This document shows positions 26,746 through 34,633 of a DNA stretch of 64,000 bases, piece by piece. The DNA comes from Alicyclobacillus herbarius DSM 13609. Lineage in GTDB: Bacteria; Bacillota; Bacilli; Alicyclobacillales; Alicyclobacillaceae. The stretch's first letter is position 1. Each line of letters starts with the position of its first letter. Made by a program: the position numbers and the translations under genes. The DNA lies in contig NZ_AUMH01000003.1 of the NCBI RefSeq assembly GCF_000430585.1, positions 62,001 through 126,000 of the forward strand, given 5' to 3'. The notes beneath the pieces are model-generated. The model was given only the letters and a program-made list of their open reading frames with translations, was not told the DNA's origin and searched no databases.

Positions 26746-27333
26746 TTAATTCGACAGCCAAAGCCCAAGCTGACTCATCAACATCCGCTGCTCGTCGGGT
26801 GTAAGTTCTCCCTTTACCTCCGAAAAGGCAGAACGGAGCAGGCGCACATCTTCCGCATCAAAGGCCGTGCGACCGTGAAAATGCTGCTGAAGCCACTTTG
26901 CATCCTGGGACTGCAAATGGCTTGATAACACGCGCACAAAAATGTCTTTGGCCTTGTGTTCATCTGTCATCGTCAAGGCACTCCCCAACGCCTTCCAGTC
27001 GTCGGGTTTCAGCGAGTGGATAACATTCTCCAGAATCGCGGACATACGCGCCACATCCGCCGCGCCGGAGACCTGCAGGTCGGCGGCGCTCGCCGCCTGC
27101 GTGGAAGCGTGCGCGCCCTGTTCTGGTGCCGGCACTGTGCCAGCTACGGTGTACCGTTTTTCTAGCTCGTCCCCAATTGGATGGGTTGCCAGCCATTCGC
27201 GAACGGAGTTCGCCATTGCCGCCAGCCGCATGCCTTGACCATCGGGTCTTAACTCGTTGAACAGCCCGACTGTAGCGGTCAGGCTTAGTGCCGCGACGGC
27301 CACCATGAAGGCTGTCTCCGAAGACCGTTTCAT
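26746..27333 (-). CDS. Hypothetical membrane-anchored protein
   Basis: 195 residues from the ATG at 27333, after GGGGGTGGCGAT. A single transmembrane segment lies near residues 9-26 (FMVAVAALSLTATVGLF). The remainder is a hydrophilic, helix-rich domain outside the membrane, with an Ala/Ser-rich linker and an ending ELTPDEQRMLMSQLGLWL. I recognise no family. It sits between the phosphate genes and sdhB, and a terminator separates it from sdhB. Function unknown. Confidence 0.7.
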   Translation of the reverse strand: MKRSSETAFMVAVAALSLTATVGLFNELRPDGQGMRLAAMANSVREWLATHPIGDELEKRYTVAGTVPAPEQGAHASTQAASAADLQVSGAADVARMSAILENVIHSLKPDDWKALGSALTMTDEHKAKDIFVRVLSSHLQSQDAKWLQQHFHGRTAFDAEDVRLLRSAFSEVKGELTPDEQRMLMSQLGLWLSN

Positions 27334-27382
27334 ATCGCCACCCCCATACCTCTCAGTATGGCCCAGTGGCGAAACCAGCAAC

Positions 27383-27412
27383 CGAACAAAAGGCGCCCAA
27401 TTCCGGGCGCCC
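27383..27412 (-). terminator. Terminator of the sdhCAB operon
   Basis: GGCGCCC/GGGCGCC stem with a 6-nt loop and a TTTTGTT tail on the minus strand, just after the sdhB stop. Confidence 0.85.
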
Positions 27413-27424
27413 GATTTCATCAGC

Positions 27425-28204
27425 TCACTTTTTCAACCATGCGCCAATGGCATGGTACGTGACCTGACGATTCATGGCCGCAATCGACGTGGTCAACGGA
27501 ATGCCTTTGGGGCAAACCTGTACACAGTTTTGCGCATTTCCGCATTCGTGGATGCCGCCCTCTTCCATCAAAGCCTCTAGCCGATCCGCTCGGTGCATGG
27601 CTCCCGTCGGATGGGCGTTAAAAAGGCGAGCCTGCGAAATCGCAAAGGGTCCTATGAACGACGTACGTTCATTGACATTCGGACAGGCTTCCACACAACA
27701 GCCGCATGTGAAGCAGCGAGACAACTCATACGCCCACTGGCGATCCCGCTCGTTCATGCGCGGGCCCGGTCCGAGGTCATACGTCCCGTCAATCGGAATC
27801 CAGGCTTTCACCTTTTTCAAGGCGTCGAACATCCGGCTGCGGTCCACCACAAGGTCGCGAACTACCGGAAACGTCCTCATCGGCTTCAAGTGAATGGGCT
27901 GTTCCAACTTGTCGACCAGAGCGGTACAGGCCTGCCGGGGTTTGCCGTTAATCACCATCGAGCAAGCGCCGCAAATCTCTTCCAAACAGTTCATCTCCCA
28001 GGTCACGGGAGCGACACGCTTGCCATCTTTATTCACCGGATTCCGCTGAATCTCCATTAGACAAGCAATGACGTTCATGCCCGGCTTGTAGGGAACGACA
28101 AACTCTTCGGTGTAGGTCGGTGAGTTCGGACCGTCCTGGCGTTCAATGATCAGGTGCACCGTCTTCGTAGCCGTCTGCCGTTCTGCCGTTGCGCTGCCAC
28201 TCAT
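27425..28204 (-). CDS. sdhB: Succinate dehydrogenase iron-sulfur subunit
   Basis: 259 residues. Transfers electrons from the flavin to menaquinone. The N-terminal ferredoxin domain has the 2Fe-2S cysteines in NCLEEICGACSM; the C-terminal part has CFTCGCCVEACPN and CVQVCPKGIP for the 4Fe-4S and 3Fe-4S clusters. The ATG overlaps the sdhA stop by one base (TGATG), with AAGGAGG inside the end of sdhA. Last gene of sdhCAB. Confidence 0.96.
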   Translation of the reverse strand: MSGSATAERQTATKTVHLIIERQDGPNSPTYTEEFVVPYKPGMNVIACLMEIQRNPVNKDGKRVAPVTWEMNCLEEICGACSMVINGKPRQACTALVDKLEQPIHLKPMRTFPVVRDLVVDRSRMFDALKKVKAWIPIDGTYDLGPGPRMNERDRQWAYELSRCFTCGCCVEACPNVNERTSFIGPFAISQARLFNAHPTGAMHRADRLEALMEEGGIHECGNAQNCVQVCPKGIPLTTSIAAMNRQVTYHAIGAWLKK

Positions 28205-29961
28205 CAGGTGGTCTCCTCCTTCTTGACGGCATAGTTGCGCAGTCTCGGTTTAATGAGAGACACGTCAACGTCTTCGTATTCGAACTTGGGTCCATCCGGA
28301 GTCCACTTGGCCTTGGTGGTCTTTAGCCAGTTTTCGTCGTCACGGTCCGGAAATTCTGGTTTATAATGCGCGCCGCGGCTCTCATTGCGGTTGAGCGCCC
28401 CCAACGTGATAGCTCTGGCCAGCTCAAACATATTCCAAAGTTGACGGGTGAACGGCGCCATTTGATTTTCCCACCGCGACGTATCGGCCATGCCAATCCG
28501 CTTGTAGCGCTCCATCAGTTCCTGAATCTTCTCGTCCGTCTTCTGCAACCGGTCATTGTAACGAACCACCGTCACGTTGTCTGTCATCAACTGACCGAGT
28601 TCACGGTGCAGCTGATAGGGATTTTCGTCCCCTTCCATTTTCAGCAAGTCTTCAAACTTGTCCTGCTGCTGTTTGCGGTACCGCTCAAAGACGGAAGCCT
28701 CGATGTCGGCGCTAGACTTATTGAGGTTGCGCGCATAATTGACGGCGTTCGGACCGGCAATCATTCCACCGTAGATGCAGGAAAGCAGGGAGTTTGCACC
28801 CAGTCGGTTGGCGCCGTGGTATTGATACTCGCATTCTCCACAGGCGAACAACCCCGGGATGTTCGTCTGTTGGTTGATGTCCACCCACATTCCGCCCATG
28901 CTGTAGTGCATGGCCGGGAAAATTCGCATCGGAACCTTGCGCGGGTCTTCGCCGACAAACTTCTCGTAGATCTCAAGGATGTTGCCCAGCTTCACATTCA
29001 GGACATCCGCCGGAATGTGCGACAAATCCAGATACACCTGGTTTTGTCCATCCACACCGAGCCCCATGTCCACACAAACCTTGAAGATTGCACGGGTGGC
29101 CACGTCACGCGGCACCAGGTTGCCGTACTCCGGATACCATTCTTCCAAGAAGTACCAAGGCTTGCCGTCCTTATACGTCCAGACGCGCCCTCCTTCACCA
29201 CGGGCCGACTCGGACATCAATCGCAGCTTGTCGTCGCCCGGGATGGCCGTCGGGTGTACCTGAATCATCTCCGGGTTGGCATAATAGACCCCCTGTTGAT
29301 ACAAGGCCGATAGCGCCGTCCCGGTGTTAATCATCGAGTTGGTGCTCTTTCCGAACACCATGCCCAAACCGCCCGTGGCCATGATGACCGCATCCGCTCG
29401 GAAGGCGTGGATTTCCATGGAACGCAAATCCTGCGCGATAATGCCGCGGCAGATACCCTCATCGTCCAAAACCGCGCAGAGGAACTCCCAACCCTCGTAC
29501 TTCTGGACCAGGCCAGCGACCTCATGCCGGCGCACCTGCTCGTCCAGCGCGTACAGCAGCTGTTGCCCAGTCGATGCGCCCGCGAACGCGGTGCGGTGGT
29601 GCTTCGTCCCCCCAAACCGCCGGAAGTCCAACAGCCCTTCCGGGGTACGGTTGAACATGACGCCCATCCGGTCCATCAAGTGAATGATGCCAGGCGCCGC
29701 TTCACACATGCCTAAAACCTGCGTCTGGTTAGCCAAGAAGTCGCCGCCGTAAATCGTGTCATCGAAGTGCTCCCACGGGCTGTCGCCTTCACCCTTGGTG
29801 TTGACCGCGCCATTGATTCCGCCTTGCGCGCACACCGAGTGGGAACGTTTTACCGGAACCAGCGAAAACAAATCGACCGAGACTCCGGCTTCCGCGCACT
29901 TTATCGTTGCCATCAGACCGGCCAAACCGCCGCCGACCACGATGATGCGTTGATCGCTCAT
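28204..29961 (-). CDS. sdhA: Succinate dehydrogenase flavoprotein subunit
   Basis: 585 residues from the ATG at 29961 after AAGGAGGTAGACGTA. FAD-binding VVGGGLAGLMAT at the start, the covalent-flavin His in RSHSVCAQGGING, and the catalytic region HPTAIPGDDKLRLMSESARGEGG. The subunit has the Bacillus-type (menaquinone, type B) layout, with no frdD/sdhD partner gene. Middle gene of the operon, 19 bp after sdhC. Confidence 0.96.
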   Translation of the reverse strand: MSDQRIIVVGGGLAGLMATIKCAEAGVSVDLFSLVPVKRSHSVCAQGGINGAVNTKGEGDSPWEHFDDTIYGGDFLANQTQVLGMCEAAPGIIHLMDRMGVMFNRTPEGLLDFRRFGGTKHHRTAFAGASTGQQLLYALDEQVRRHEVAGLVQKYEGWEFLCAVLDDEGICRGIIAQDLRSMEIHAFRADAVIMATGGLGMVFGKSTNSMINTGTALSALYQQGVYYANPEMIQVHPTAIPGDDKLRLMSESARGEGGRVWTYKDGKPWYFLEEWYPEYGNLVPRDVATRAIFKVCVDMGLGVDGQNQVYLDLSHIPADVLNVKLGNILEIYEKFVGEDPRKVPMRIFPAMHYSMGGMWVDINQQTNIPGLFACGECEYQYHGANRLGANSLLSCIYGGMIAGPNAVNYARNLNKSSADIEASVFERYRKQQQDKFEDLLKMEGDENPYQLHRELGQLMTDNVTVVRYNDRLQKTDEKIQELMERYKRIGMADTSRWENQMAPFTRQLWNMFELARAITLGALNRNESRGAHYKPEFPDRDDENWLKTTKAKWTPDGPKFEYEDVDVSLIKPRLRNYAVKKEETT

Positions 29962-29980
29962 TACGTCTACCTCCTTCAGC

Positions 29981-30604
29981 CTACGCGGTTTGTGTCGTGA
30001 ACGCAATCAAAGCATCAACACCGACCGCAGCAAGCACGATGAAAACCACGAAAAACACGTAGGCCGATACCCTCTGGGCACGTTGACCAACCGTAATCCC
30101 CCAGTGGATACAGAAAGACCAGAGTCCGTTTGAGAAGTGGAATGTCGCCGCCACGACACCGATGACCATAAACCAAAAATACGCTGGGTTATTGGTCAGC
30201 AGGTCATGCACCATCTGGAACGTCGGCGCCTTGCCCGAAAACCGGGTTGTCCACAGATGGAAGATGATGAACACAAACGTGATGACACCGGTGATTCGCT
30301 GCAATACGAACATCACGTTGCGGCCCCAAGAGTACTGACCTGCGTTATATCCCGACGTAAATGCGACGTAGAGACCAAACACGCCGTGGTACACCAGCGG
30401 CAAGAAGATGAAGATGAACTCAATGAAATGCAGAAACGGAATGTGCTGAATCGTGTACACCGCACTGTTGAACGTCTCCGGCCCCGATGTAGCCATGGAG
30501 TTCGTGAACAGGTGTTCCAATAGGAACAGTCCAACCGGAATGACACCTGCGAGCGTATGTAGGCGACGCAGTATGAACTCTGTGTGGGCGTTGGTAGTAG
30601 CCAC
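29981..30604 (-). CDS. sdhC: Succinate dehydrogenase cytochrome b558 subunit
   Basis: 207 residues from a GTG at 30604 after AAGGGAGGCACAGGC. Five predicted transmembrane helices, as in the di-heme type B cytochrome b558. Candidate heme ligands are the His residues in LRRLHTLAG, LLEHLFTN, FIIFHLWTTRF and TFHFSNGLWSF. It anchors SdhAB to the membrane and reduces menaquinone. First gene of the operon, with a strong promoter upstream. Confidence 0.93.
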   Translation of the reverse strand: MATTNAHTEFILRRLHTLAGVIPVGLFLLEHLFTNSMATSGPETFNSAVYTIQHIPFLHFIEFIFIFLPLVYHGVFGLYVAFTSGYNAGQYSWGRNVMFVLQRITGVITFVFIIFHLWTTRFSGKAPTFQMVHDLLTNNPAYFWFMVIGVVAATFHFSNGLWSFCIHWGITVGQRAQRVSAYVFFVVFIVLAAVGVDALIAFTTQTA

Positions 30605-30695
30605 GCCTGTGCCTCCCTTCAGTTGCCGGCCCGTGACGGCGCCGTTTCACGGGCCTGTCTTTCCACCTGCCGGAACATACCCATACATATGTAAG

Positions 30696-30756
30696 GGCAG
30701 TCGTAGCACGACTGCCTGCCCGGTTGTGGCGACGGTCCACTGCGACGGTCCACTGC
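30696..30756 (-). repeat. Tandem repeat and hairpin in the sdh leader
   Basis: GACGGTCCACTGC occurs twice in tandem (30731-30743, 30744-30756). A 9-bp hairpin GGCAGTCGT/ACGACTGCC with a 3-nt loop lies at 30696-30716. Both fall between the promoter and sdhC. A further 8-bp stem GCCCGTGA/TCACGGGC stands just before the ribosome site. Confidence 0.8.
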
Positions 30757-30758
30757 AA

Positions 30759-30787
30759 ATTGTACTGGTTACGACATACAGCGTCAA
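30759..30787 (-). promoter_or_regulatory. Sigma-A promoter of sdhCAB
   Basis: TTGACG - 17 nt - TACAAT on the minus strand. The -35 overlaps the uvrC stop codon; the leader is about 150 nt long. Confidence 0.82.
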
Positions 30788-32580
30788 GAAACGCCGTCTT
30801 TCGTACTCTCTGCCCCGGCAAGATGCTCTTGTATCCGACGCGCTAATTTTTCTCCAATCCCGATTTCGCGAAACGAGGATACGTCCGCTTCTAAAATCCC
30901 TTTCAGAGAGCCGAAGTGCTGCAGCAAACGCCGCCTGCGCTGCGGGCCAATCCCTGGCACCTCGTCGAGACGGGAAGCCAATCCAGACTTTTTCCGCTGC
31001 TGCCGGTGGAACGTGATCGCAAACCGATGGACCTCATCTTGGATGCGCTCCAACAAGTAAAACGCACTCGAATGACGGTCCATAGGCACCGGTTCCTCCT
31101 CATCCCGAAAGAACAATTGGCTTGTTCGGTGGTGATTGTCCTTGGCCAGTCCGACGACGGGCAATTCCAAGTCCAGTTCGTTTTCTAACACATCCAGAGC
31201 TGCGCGCAGCTGCCCCTTGCCCCCGTCAATGACAATCAGGTCGGGCAGGGGAAGTTTCTCCTTGAGCACGCGTGTATAACGCCGACGAATGACCTCCCGC
31301 ATCGACTCGTAATCGTCCGGGCCGTGCACCGTTCGAATCTTGTACTTGCGGTACTCGCTGCGCGCCGGCCTGCCATCGAGAAACACCACCATAGCGGCGA
31401 CCGCATCCGTGCCTTGGATGTTCGAATTGTCAAAGGCCTCGATGCGGCGCGGCTCCGGGATCCCCAACTTTTCCCCTAAGGCCACTACGGCACCCAACGT
31501 CCGATCCATATCCTTTTCCAGCAACTTGAGTCTTTCCAGCAGGGCCAGGCGGGCGTTTTCGCAGGCGAGATCGACCAACTGTCGCTTTTGTCCACGCTGC
31601 GGGTGAAGACAGCGCGTACCCAGCCATTCGCTCAAGACTTCGCTATGGGTCCCCTGCGGCAACAAGACTTCCTTCGGGATGTCCGCCTGCTCGTAGTAAA
31701 ACTGCTCCACATAGGACATGAAGTCGTTAGCTGGATCGCCGTAGTGCTTAAGGATGTTGACAGACCGCTCAATCAGCTTGCCGGATCGGACATAGAAGAC
31801 CTGCACACAGAGCAACCCTTTTTCTGCATAATAGCCAAACACGTCCCTGTCGGTCTGATCGAGCACGGACACCTTCTGCGGCTCCATGACCCTGTCAATG
31901 TGCGCAATTAAGTCACGCAACTCGGCCGCCCGTTCAAAGTTCAGTTGCTCCGCCTCGCGCTCCATCCGCTGCCTCAGTTCTTCCTGAACAGCCTTATGCC
32001 CCCCACTCAAAAAACGGGCGATCTCGCCCGTTAACTGCTCATACGTCCCAGGCTCCACCGGGTACTCGCAGGGTCCCAAACACTGACCGATGTGATAGTA
32101 CAGGCATACCTTCGGTTTGAGACGCTTGCACTTGCGCAGCGGATATAACCGCTCCAACAAGCGTTTCGTCTCTGTCGCCGAAGTGGCGTTCGGATACGGT
32201 CCGAAATACTTGGCTTTATCGTTTTTCACGCGCCGCACAATCTCCAGGCGCGGGTGTTGTTCGTGCGTAATTTTGATATACGGATACGCCTTATCGTCCC
32301 GCAGCATGATGTTGTACTGGGGAGAATACTGTTTAATCAGGTTACACTCCAAGACGAGCGCCTCGACCACGCTGTCCGTGACAATGTACTCAAAGTCGGC
32401 GATGTTGGCAACCATATGCTGCGTTTTTCGGTCATGAGAACCGGTGAAATAAGACCGGACCCGATTCCGCAGCACCTTGGCTTTGCCGACGTAGATGACT
32501 CTCCCGGAGCTATCTTTCATGAGATAGACTCCCGGTTTGTCGGGCAACAACTGAAGCTTATCGCGAATTTGGACGTTCAT
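30784..32580 (-). CDS. uvrC: UvrABC excinuclease subunit C
   Basis: 598 residues. Makes both incisions in nucleotide excision repair. N-terminal GIY-YIG domain (GVYLMKDSSGRVIYVGKA, 3' incision), a Cys-rich stretch (CLYYHIGQCLGPCEY), UvrB-binding UVR motif near REAEQLNFERAAELRD, RNase-H-like C-terminal nuclease (ECF-like FDNSNIQGTDAV, DLIVIDGGKGQL), and a final HhH pair (VPGIGPQRRRRLL, IGEKLARRI). The ATG overlaps the preceding gene stop by 4 bp (ATGA), so it is coupled to the sigma-like membrane protein. Confidence 0.96.
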   Translation of the reverse strand: MNVQIRDKLQLLPDKPGVYLMKDSSGRVIYVGKAKVLRNRVRSYFTGSHDRKTQHMVANIADFEYIVTDSVVEALVLECNLIKQYSPQYNIMLRDDKAYPYIKITHEQHPRLEIVRRVKNDKAKYFGPYPNATSATETKRLLERLYPLRKCKRLKPKVCLYYHIGQCLGPCEYPVEPGTYEQLTGEIARFLSGGHKAVQEELRQRMEREAEQLNFERAAELRDLIAHIDRVMEPQKVSVLDQTDRDVFGYYAEKGLLCVQVFYVRSGKLIERSVNILKHYGDPANDFMSYVEQFYYEQADIPKEVLLPQGTHSEVLSEWLGTRCLHPQRGQKRQLVDLACENARLALLERLKLLEKDMDRTLGAVVALGEKLGIPEPRRIEAFDNSNIQGTDAVAAMVVFLDGRPARSEYRKYKIRTVHGPDDYESMREVIRRRYTRVLKEKLPLPDLIVIDGGKGQLRAALDVLENELDLELPVVGLAKDNHHRTSQLFFRDEEEPVPMDRHSSAFYLLERIQDEVHRFAITFHRQQRKKSGLASRLDEVPGIGPQRRRRLLQHFGSLKGILEADVSSFREIGIGEKLARRIQEHLAGAESTKDGVS

Positions 32581-34076
32581 TTCACCTCAGCCACCACAAG
32601 TTGACGAATGTTTCCTACGTCTTGCAACCAGATCAGGTTATCCCCGCTGACCTGAAAATCCAGGACCGACCCATCGAGGGTTAAGGCCGGGGATTGATCG
32701 ACATTCGACGTTGAATTTAGCGAACCCATCAAGACCTGCAACCGCTTATCCCCTTGGTGCGCGTCCGGCGTCGTTTCCACCCACCACAGACGGCCATCCT
32801 CTCCCTCGAGCGCCCAATGGGGCTGACCATCGGCCGGCGGGCCAGCTAAATCCGAGACCTGCCCGTTCCAATTCAGCAAATTCCACGACGTCTCTCCGGC
32901 GGAGCTCGTGTCCGTAGCCTGGCTGATAATCCCCGTCCGCGTTACCACCGGACGATAGAGGGGATGATGAAGTGCCGCAAGCTCTTTCCACAGAACGAGC
33001 GCGTGCTGCGGGTGGGCCCCTACAAGATTATACACTTGCACTGGTAAGGCGACGGACGTATCGGCCGTGCCCGTATCGGCGGAACCGACCTCCCCCTCGA
33101 CCACGACTCGCCCAGCGCCAGAAGCGATGATATATTCATCAGCACCGCTCCCACCCGTCGTCAGCGATTTGACCAAAGCCGATTCCCCGTTTTCCAGAGA
33201 GAGAGCGTACAGTTGAACCACAGAACCGTCTGGGCCAGATTCCGTGTCGCGTGGTTGCCACTCGACCGTCGCGATGGCCCAGCGGGTTCCCGCTGGTTGG
33301 AACGACCAAGCGTCGACTTTCCAGGCCGACTCGGCAACACCCTTTCCACCCGGAGGCAAGAGACGAATTCGTCCAAACAAGTTCTGTGCGCCATCCAGCG
33401 GCCGACCGCTGTCTCGGAAACGGTAGCCGTAAACGTCAATTTCTCGGGTTCCCTTAGCGTCAGTGGTCTGCAACCTTGGGAGAAACAGGGCGTTGTCGTT
33501 TGCCGCCGCGTGGTCCAAGGACACTTGCTGGCCCTCCACCGCAAACTGGGCGTGCGTGGCCGTCGGTAGATTAGCGAGAACGGGCGGCAAGGCGCGGGCT
33601 TTGTCCGAATTGCCCGCGGCCGCGTGCACTGGATGCAACCAAACACTGCTGAATTCCGCCGCCGCCACGGCCAAAAGTCCAAATAGGCCGGTCAGCCCTA
33701 ACGCGTAACGAGTCCAGCGAGGCCCCTGCTGTTGCTGCCGAGCCCATTCCGCAATCGCGATCGCTCTCACGCGTTTTTTTGTCTGGCAGAGCAGGGCTTC
33801 ATACGCCATCTCCGACGGCTTTTCCGCCTTGTCTTGCCGAGCGTCTCCCTTGGGACGTGTTCCGTCCTCTGCCCGCCGGATGAGCCACGCTCGCGGCGCA
33901 GCCGTTAACTGTCGATCCCGCCCACGATAGAGGGCCAGAAACGCGTCTTGGTACACCTCAATAAAACGCTCGACGGGTTCTCCGTCTGACTCACAGCAAG
34001 CCGCAAACACCGCCTCACCAAAGTCGTCAATCCATCGGTCGACTTGTCGGCGGCATATGTTCAATCGGACGTCCAA
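32577..34076 (-). CDS. Membrane protein with sigma-70 region-2-like head and extracytoplasmic domain
   Basis: 499 residues. Residues about 10-71 resemble ECF sigma region 2: FGEAVFAACCE, then VYQDAFLALYRGRDR and PRAWLIRRAEDG, which parallel the typical VQDxFLRxYR and AWLxRIARN pattern. No region 4 follows. Instead comes a basic linker, one transmembrane helix (about 124-142), and a ~350-residue outer part made of repeated short strands with Trp and Asp-Gly turns, perhaps a beta-propeller. The stop overlaps uvrC (ATGA). It could be a tethered regulator or a domain borrowed for protein contact; homology is by eye and function unknown. Confidence 0.7.
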   Translation of the reverse strand: MDVRLNICRRQVDRWIDDFGEAVFAACCESDGEPVERFIEVYQDAFLALYRGRDRQLTAAPRAWLIRRAEDGTRPKGDARQDKAEKPSEMAYEALLCQTKKRVRAIAIAEWARQQQQGPRWTRYALGLTGLFGLLAVAAAEFSSVWLHPVHAAAGNSDKARALPPVLANLPTATHAQFAVEGQQVSLDHAAANDNALFLPRLQTTDAKGTREIDVYGYRFRDSGRPLDGAQNLFGRIRLLPPGGKGVAESAWKVDAWSFQPAGTRWAIATVEWQPRDTESGPDGSVVQLYALSLENGESALVKSLTTGGSGADEYIIASGAGRVVVEGEVGSADTGTADTSVALPVQVYNLVGAHPQHALVLWKELAALHHPLYRPVVTRTGIISQATDTSSAGETSWNLLNWNGQVSDLAGPPADGQPHWALEGEDGRLWWVETTPDAHQGDKRLQVLMGSLNSTSNVDQSPALTLDGSVLDFQVSGDNLIWLQDVGNIRQLVVAEVK

Positions 34077-34135
34077 CGTCTCTCCCCCCGATCACAACCT
34101 CTCCCCATGATACCCCAGCACAAATCACCTGTGAG

Positions 34136-34178
34136 ATAAAAATACCCCGAAGCTGAACCAGCCACGGGGTATTTTACA
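34136..34178 (-). terminator. Terminator after the tRNA cluster
   Basis: AAAATACCCCG/CGGGGTATTTT, 11 bp, loop 15 nt, with T-rich ends on both strands. It separates the tRNAs from the membrane-protein gene. Confidence 0.88.
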
Positions 34179-34186
34179 CTCAATTA

Positions 34187-34262
34187 TGGTGGGTCATGAA
34201 GGACTCGAACCTTCAACCTGCCGATTAAGAGTCGGATGCTCTACCAATTGAGCTAATGACCC
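34187..34262 (-). tRNA. tRNA-Lys (anticodon CTT)
   Basis: 76 nt with encoded CCA; acceptor GGGTCAT/ATGACCC, T-arm GGTTCGAGTCC, anticodon loop CTCTTAA giving CTT. Confidence 0.95.
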
Positions 34263-34265
34263 GCT

Positions 34266-34340
34266 TGGTGACCCTACGGGGATTCGAACCCCGATTACCG
34301 CCGTGAGAGGGCGGCGTCCTAACCATTAGACGATAGGGCC
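34266..34340 (-). tRNA. tRNA-Glu (anticodon CTC)
   Basis: 75 nt with encoded CCA; acceptor GGCCCTA/TAGGGTC, T-arm GGTTCGAATCC, anticodon loop CTCTCAC giving CTC. Confidence 0.94.
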
Positions 34341-34342
34341 TT

Positions 34343-34416
34343 TGGCTGCCGGACTAGGACTCGAACCTAGACTAACTGATCCAGAGTCAGTCGTGCTACC
34401 ATTACACCATCCGGCA
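34343..34416 (-). tRNA. tRNA-Gln (anticodon CTG)
   Basis: 74 nt with encoded CCA; acceptor TGCCGGA/TCCGGCA beginning with U, T-arm GGTTCGAGTCC, anticodon loop CTCTGGA giving CTG. First of the three-gene tRNA operon. Confidence 0.94.
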
Positions 34417-34465
34417 TCGTGCCGTTTGTCGTCGTCGCTTTCGTCATCGCCCGTCGACGTTTGTT

Positions 34466-34494
34466 AGTATACAGGGCGCAAAGGCGCTTGTCAA
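34466..34494 (-). promoter_or_regulatory. Sigma-A promoter of the tRNA Gln-Glu-Lys operon
   Basis: TTGACA - 17 nt - TATACT on the minus strand, about 50 bp before tRNA-Gln. The region between here and gltX (34500-34633) holds only an imperfect CGGGATG hairpin. Confidence 0.88.
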
Positions 34495-34633
34495 TACGTG
34501 ATTTTATTTTTCTTTCCCGTTTCTTTCCCGGCTTTCGGGATGCCCGAGGTTGGGGCTTACCACCCTCGGTAACATCCCGACATGATTCAGCCGGTGCGCG
34601 TCGGGTCCCCCATCCCCTCCCGACATGGAGACC

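Noticed and set aside
28366-29313. Open frame of 315 codons on the plus strand
   Set aside because: Opposite sdhA; no ribosome site and a composition like antisense translation.
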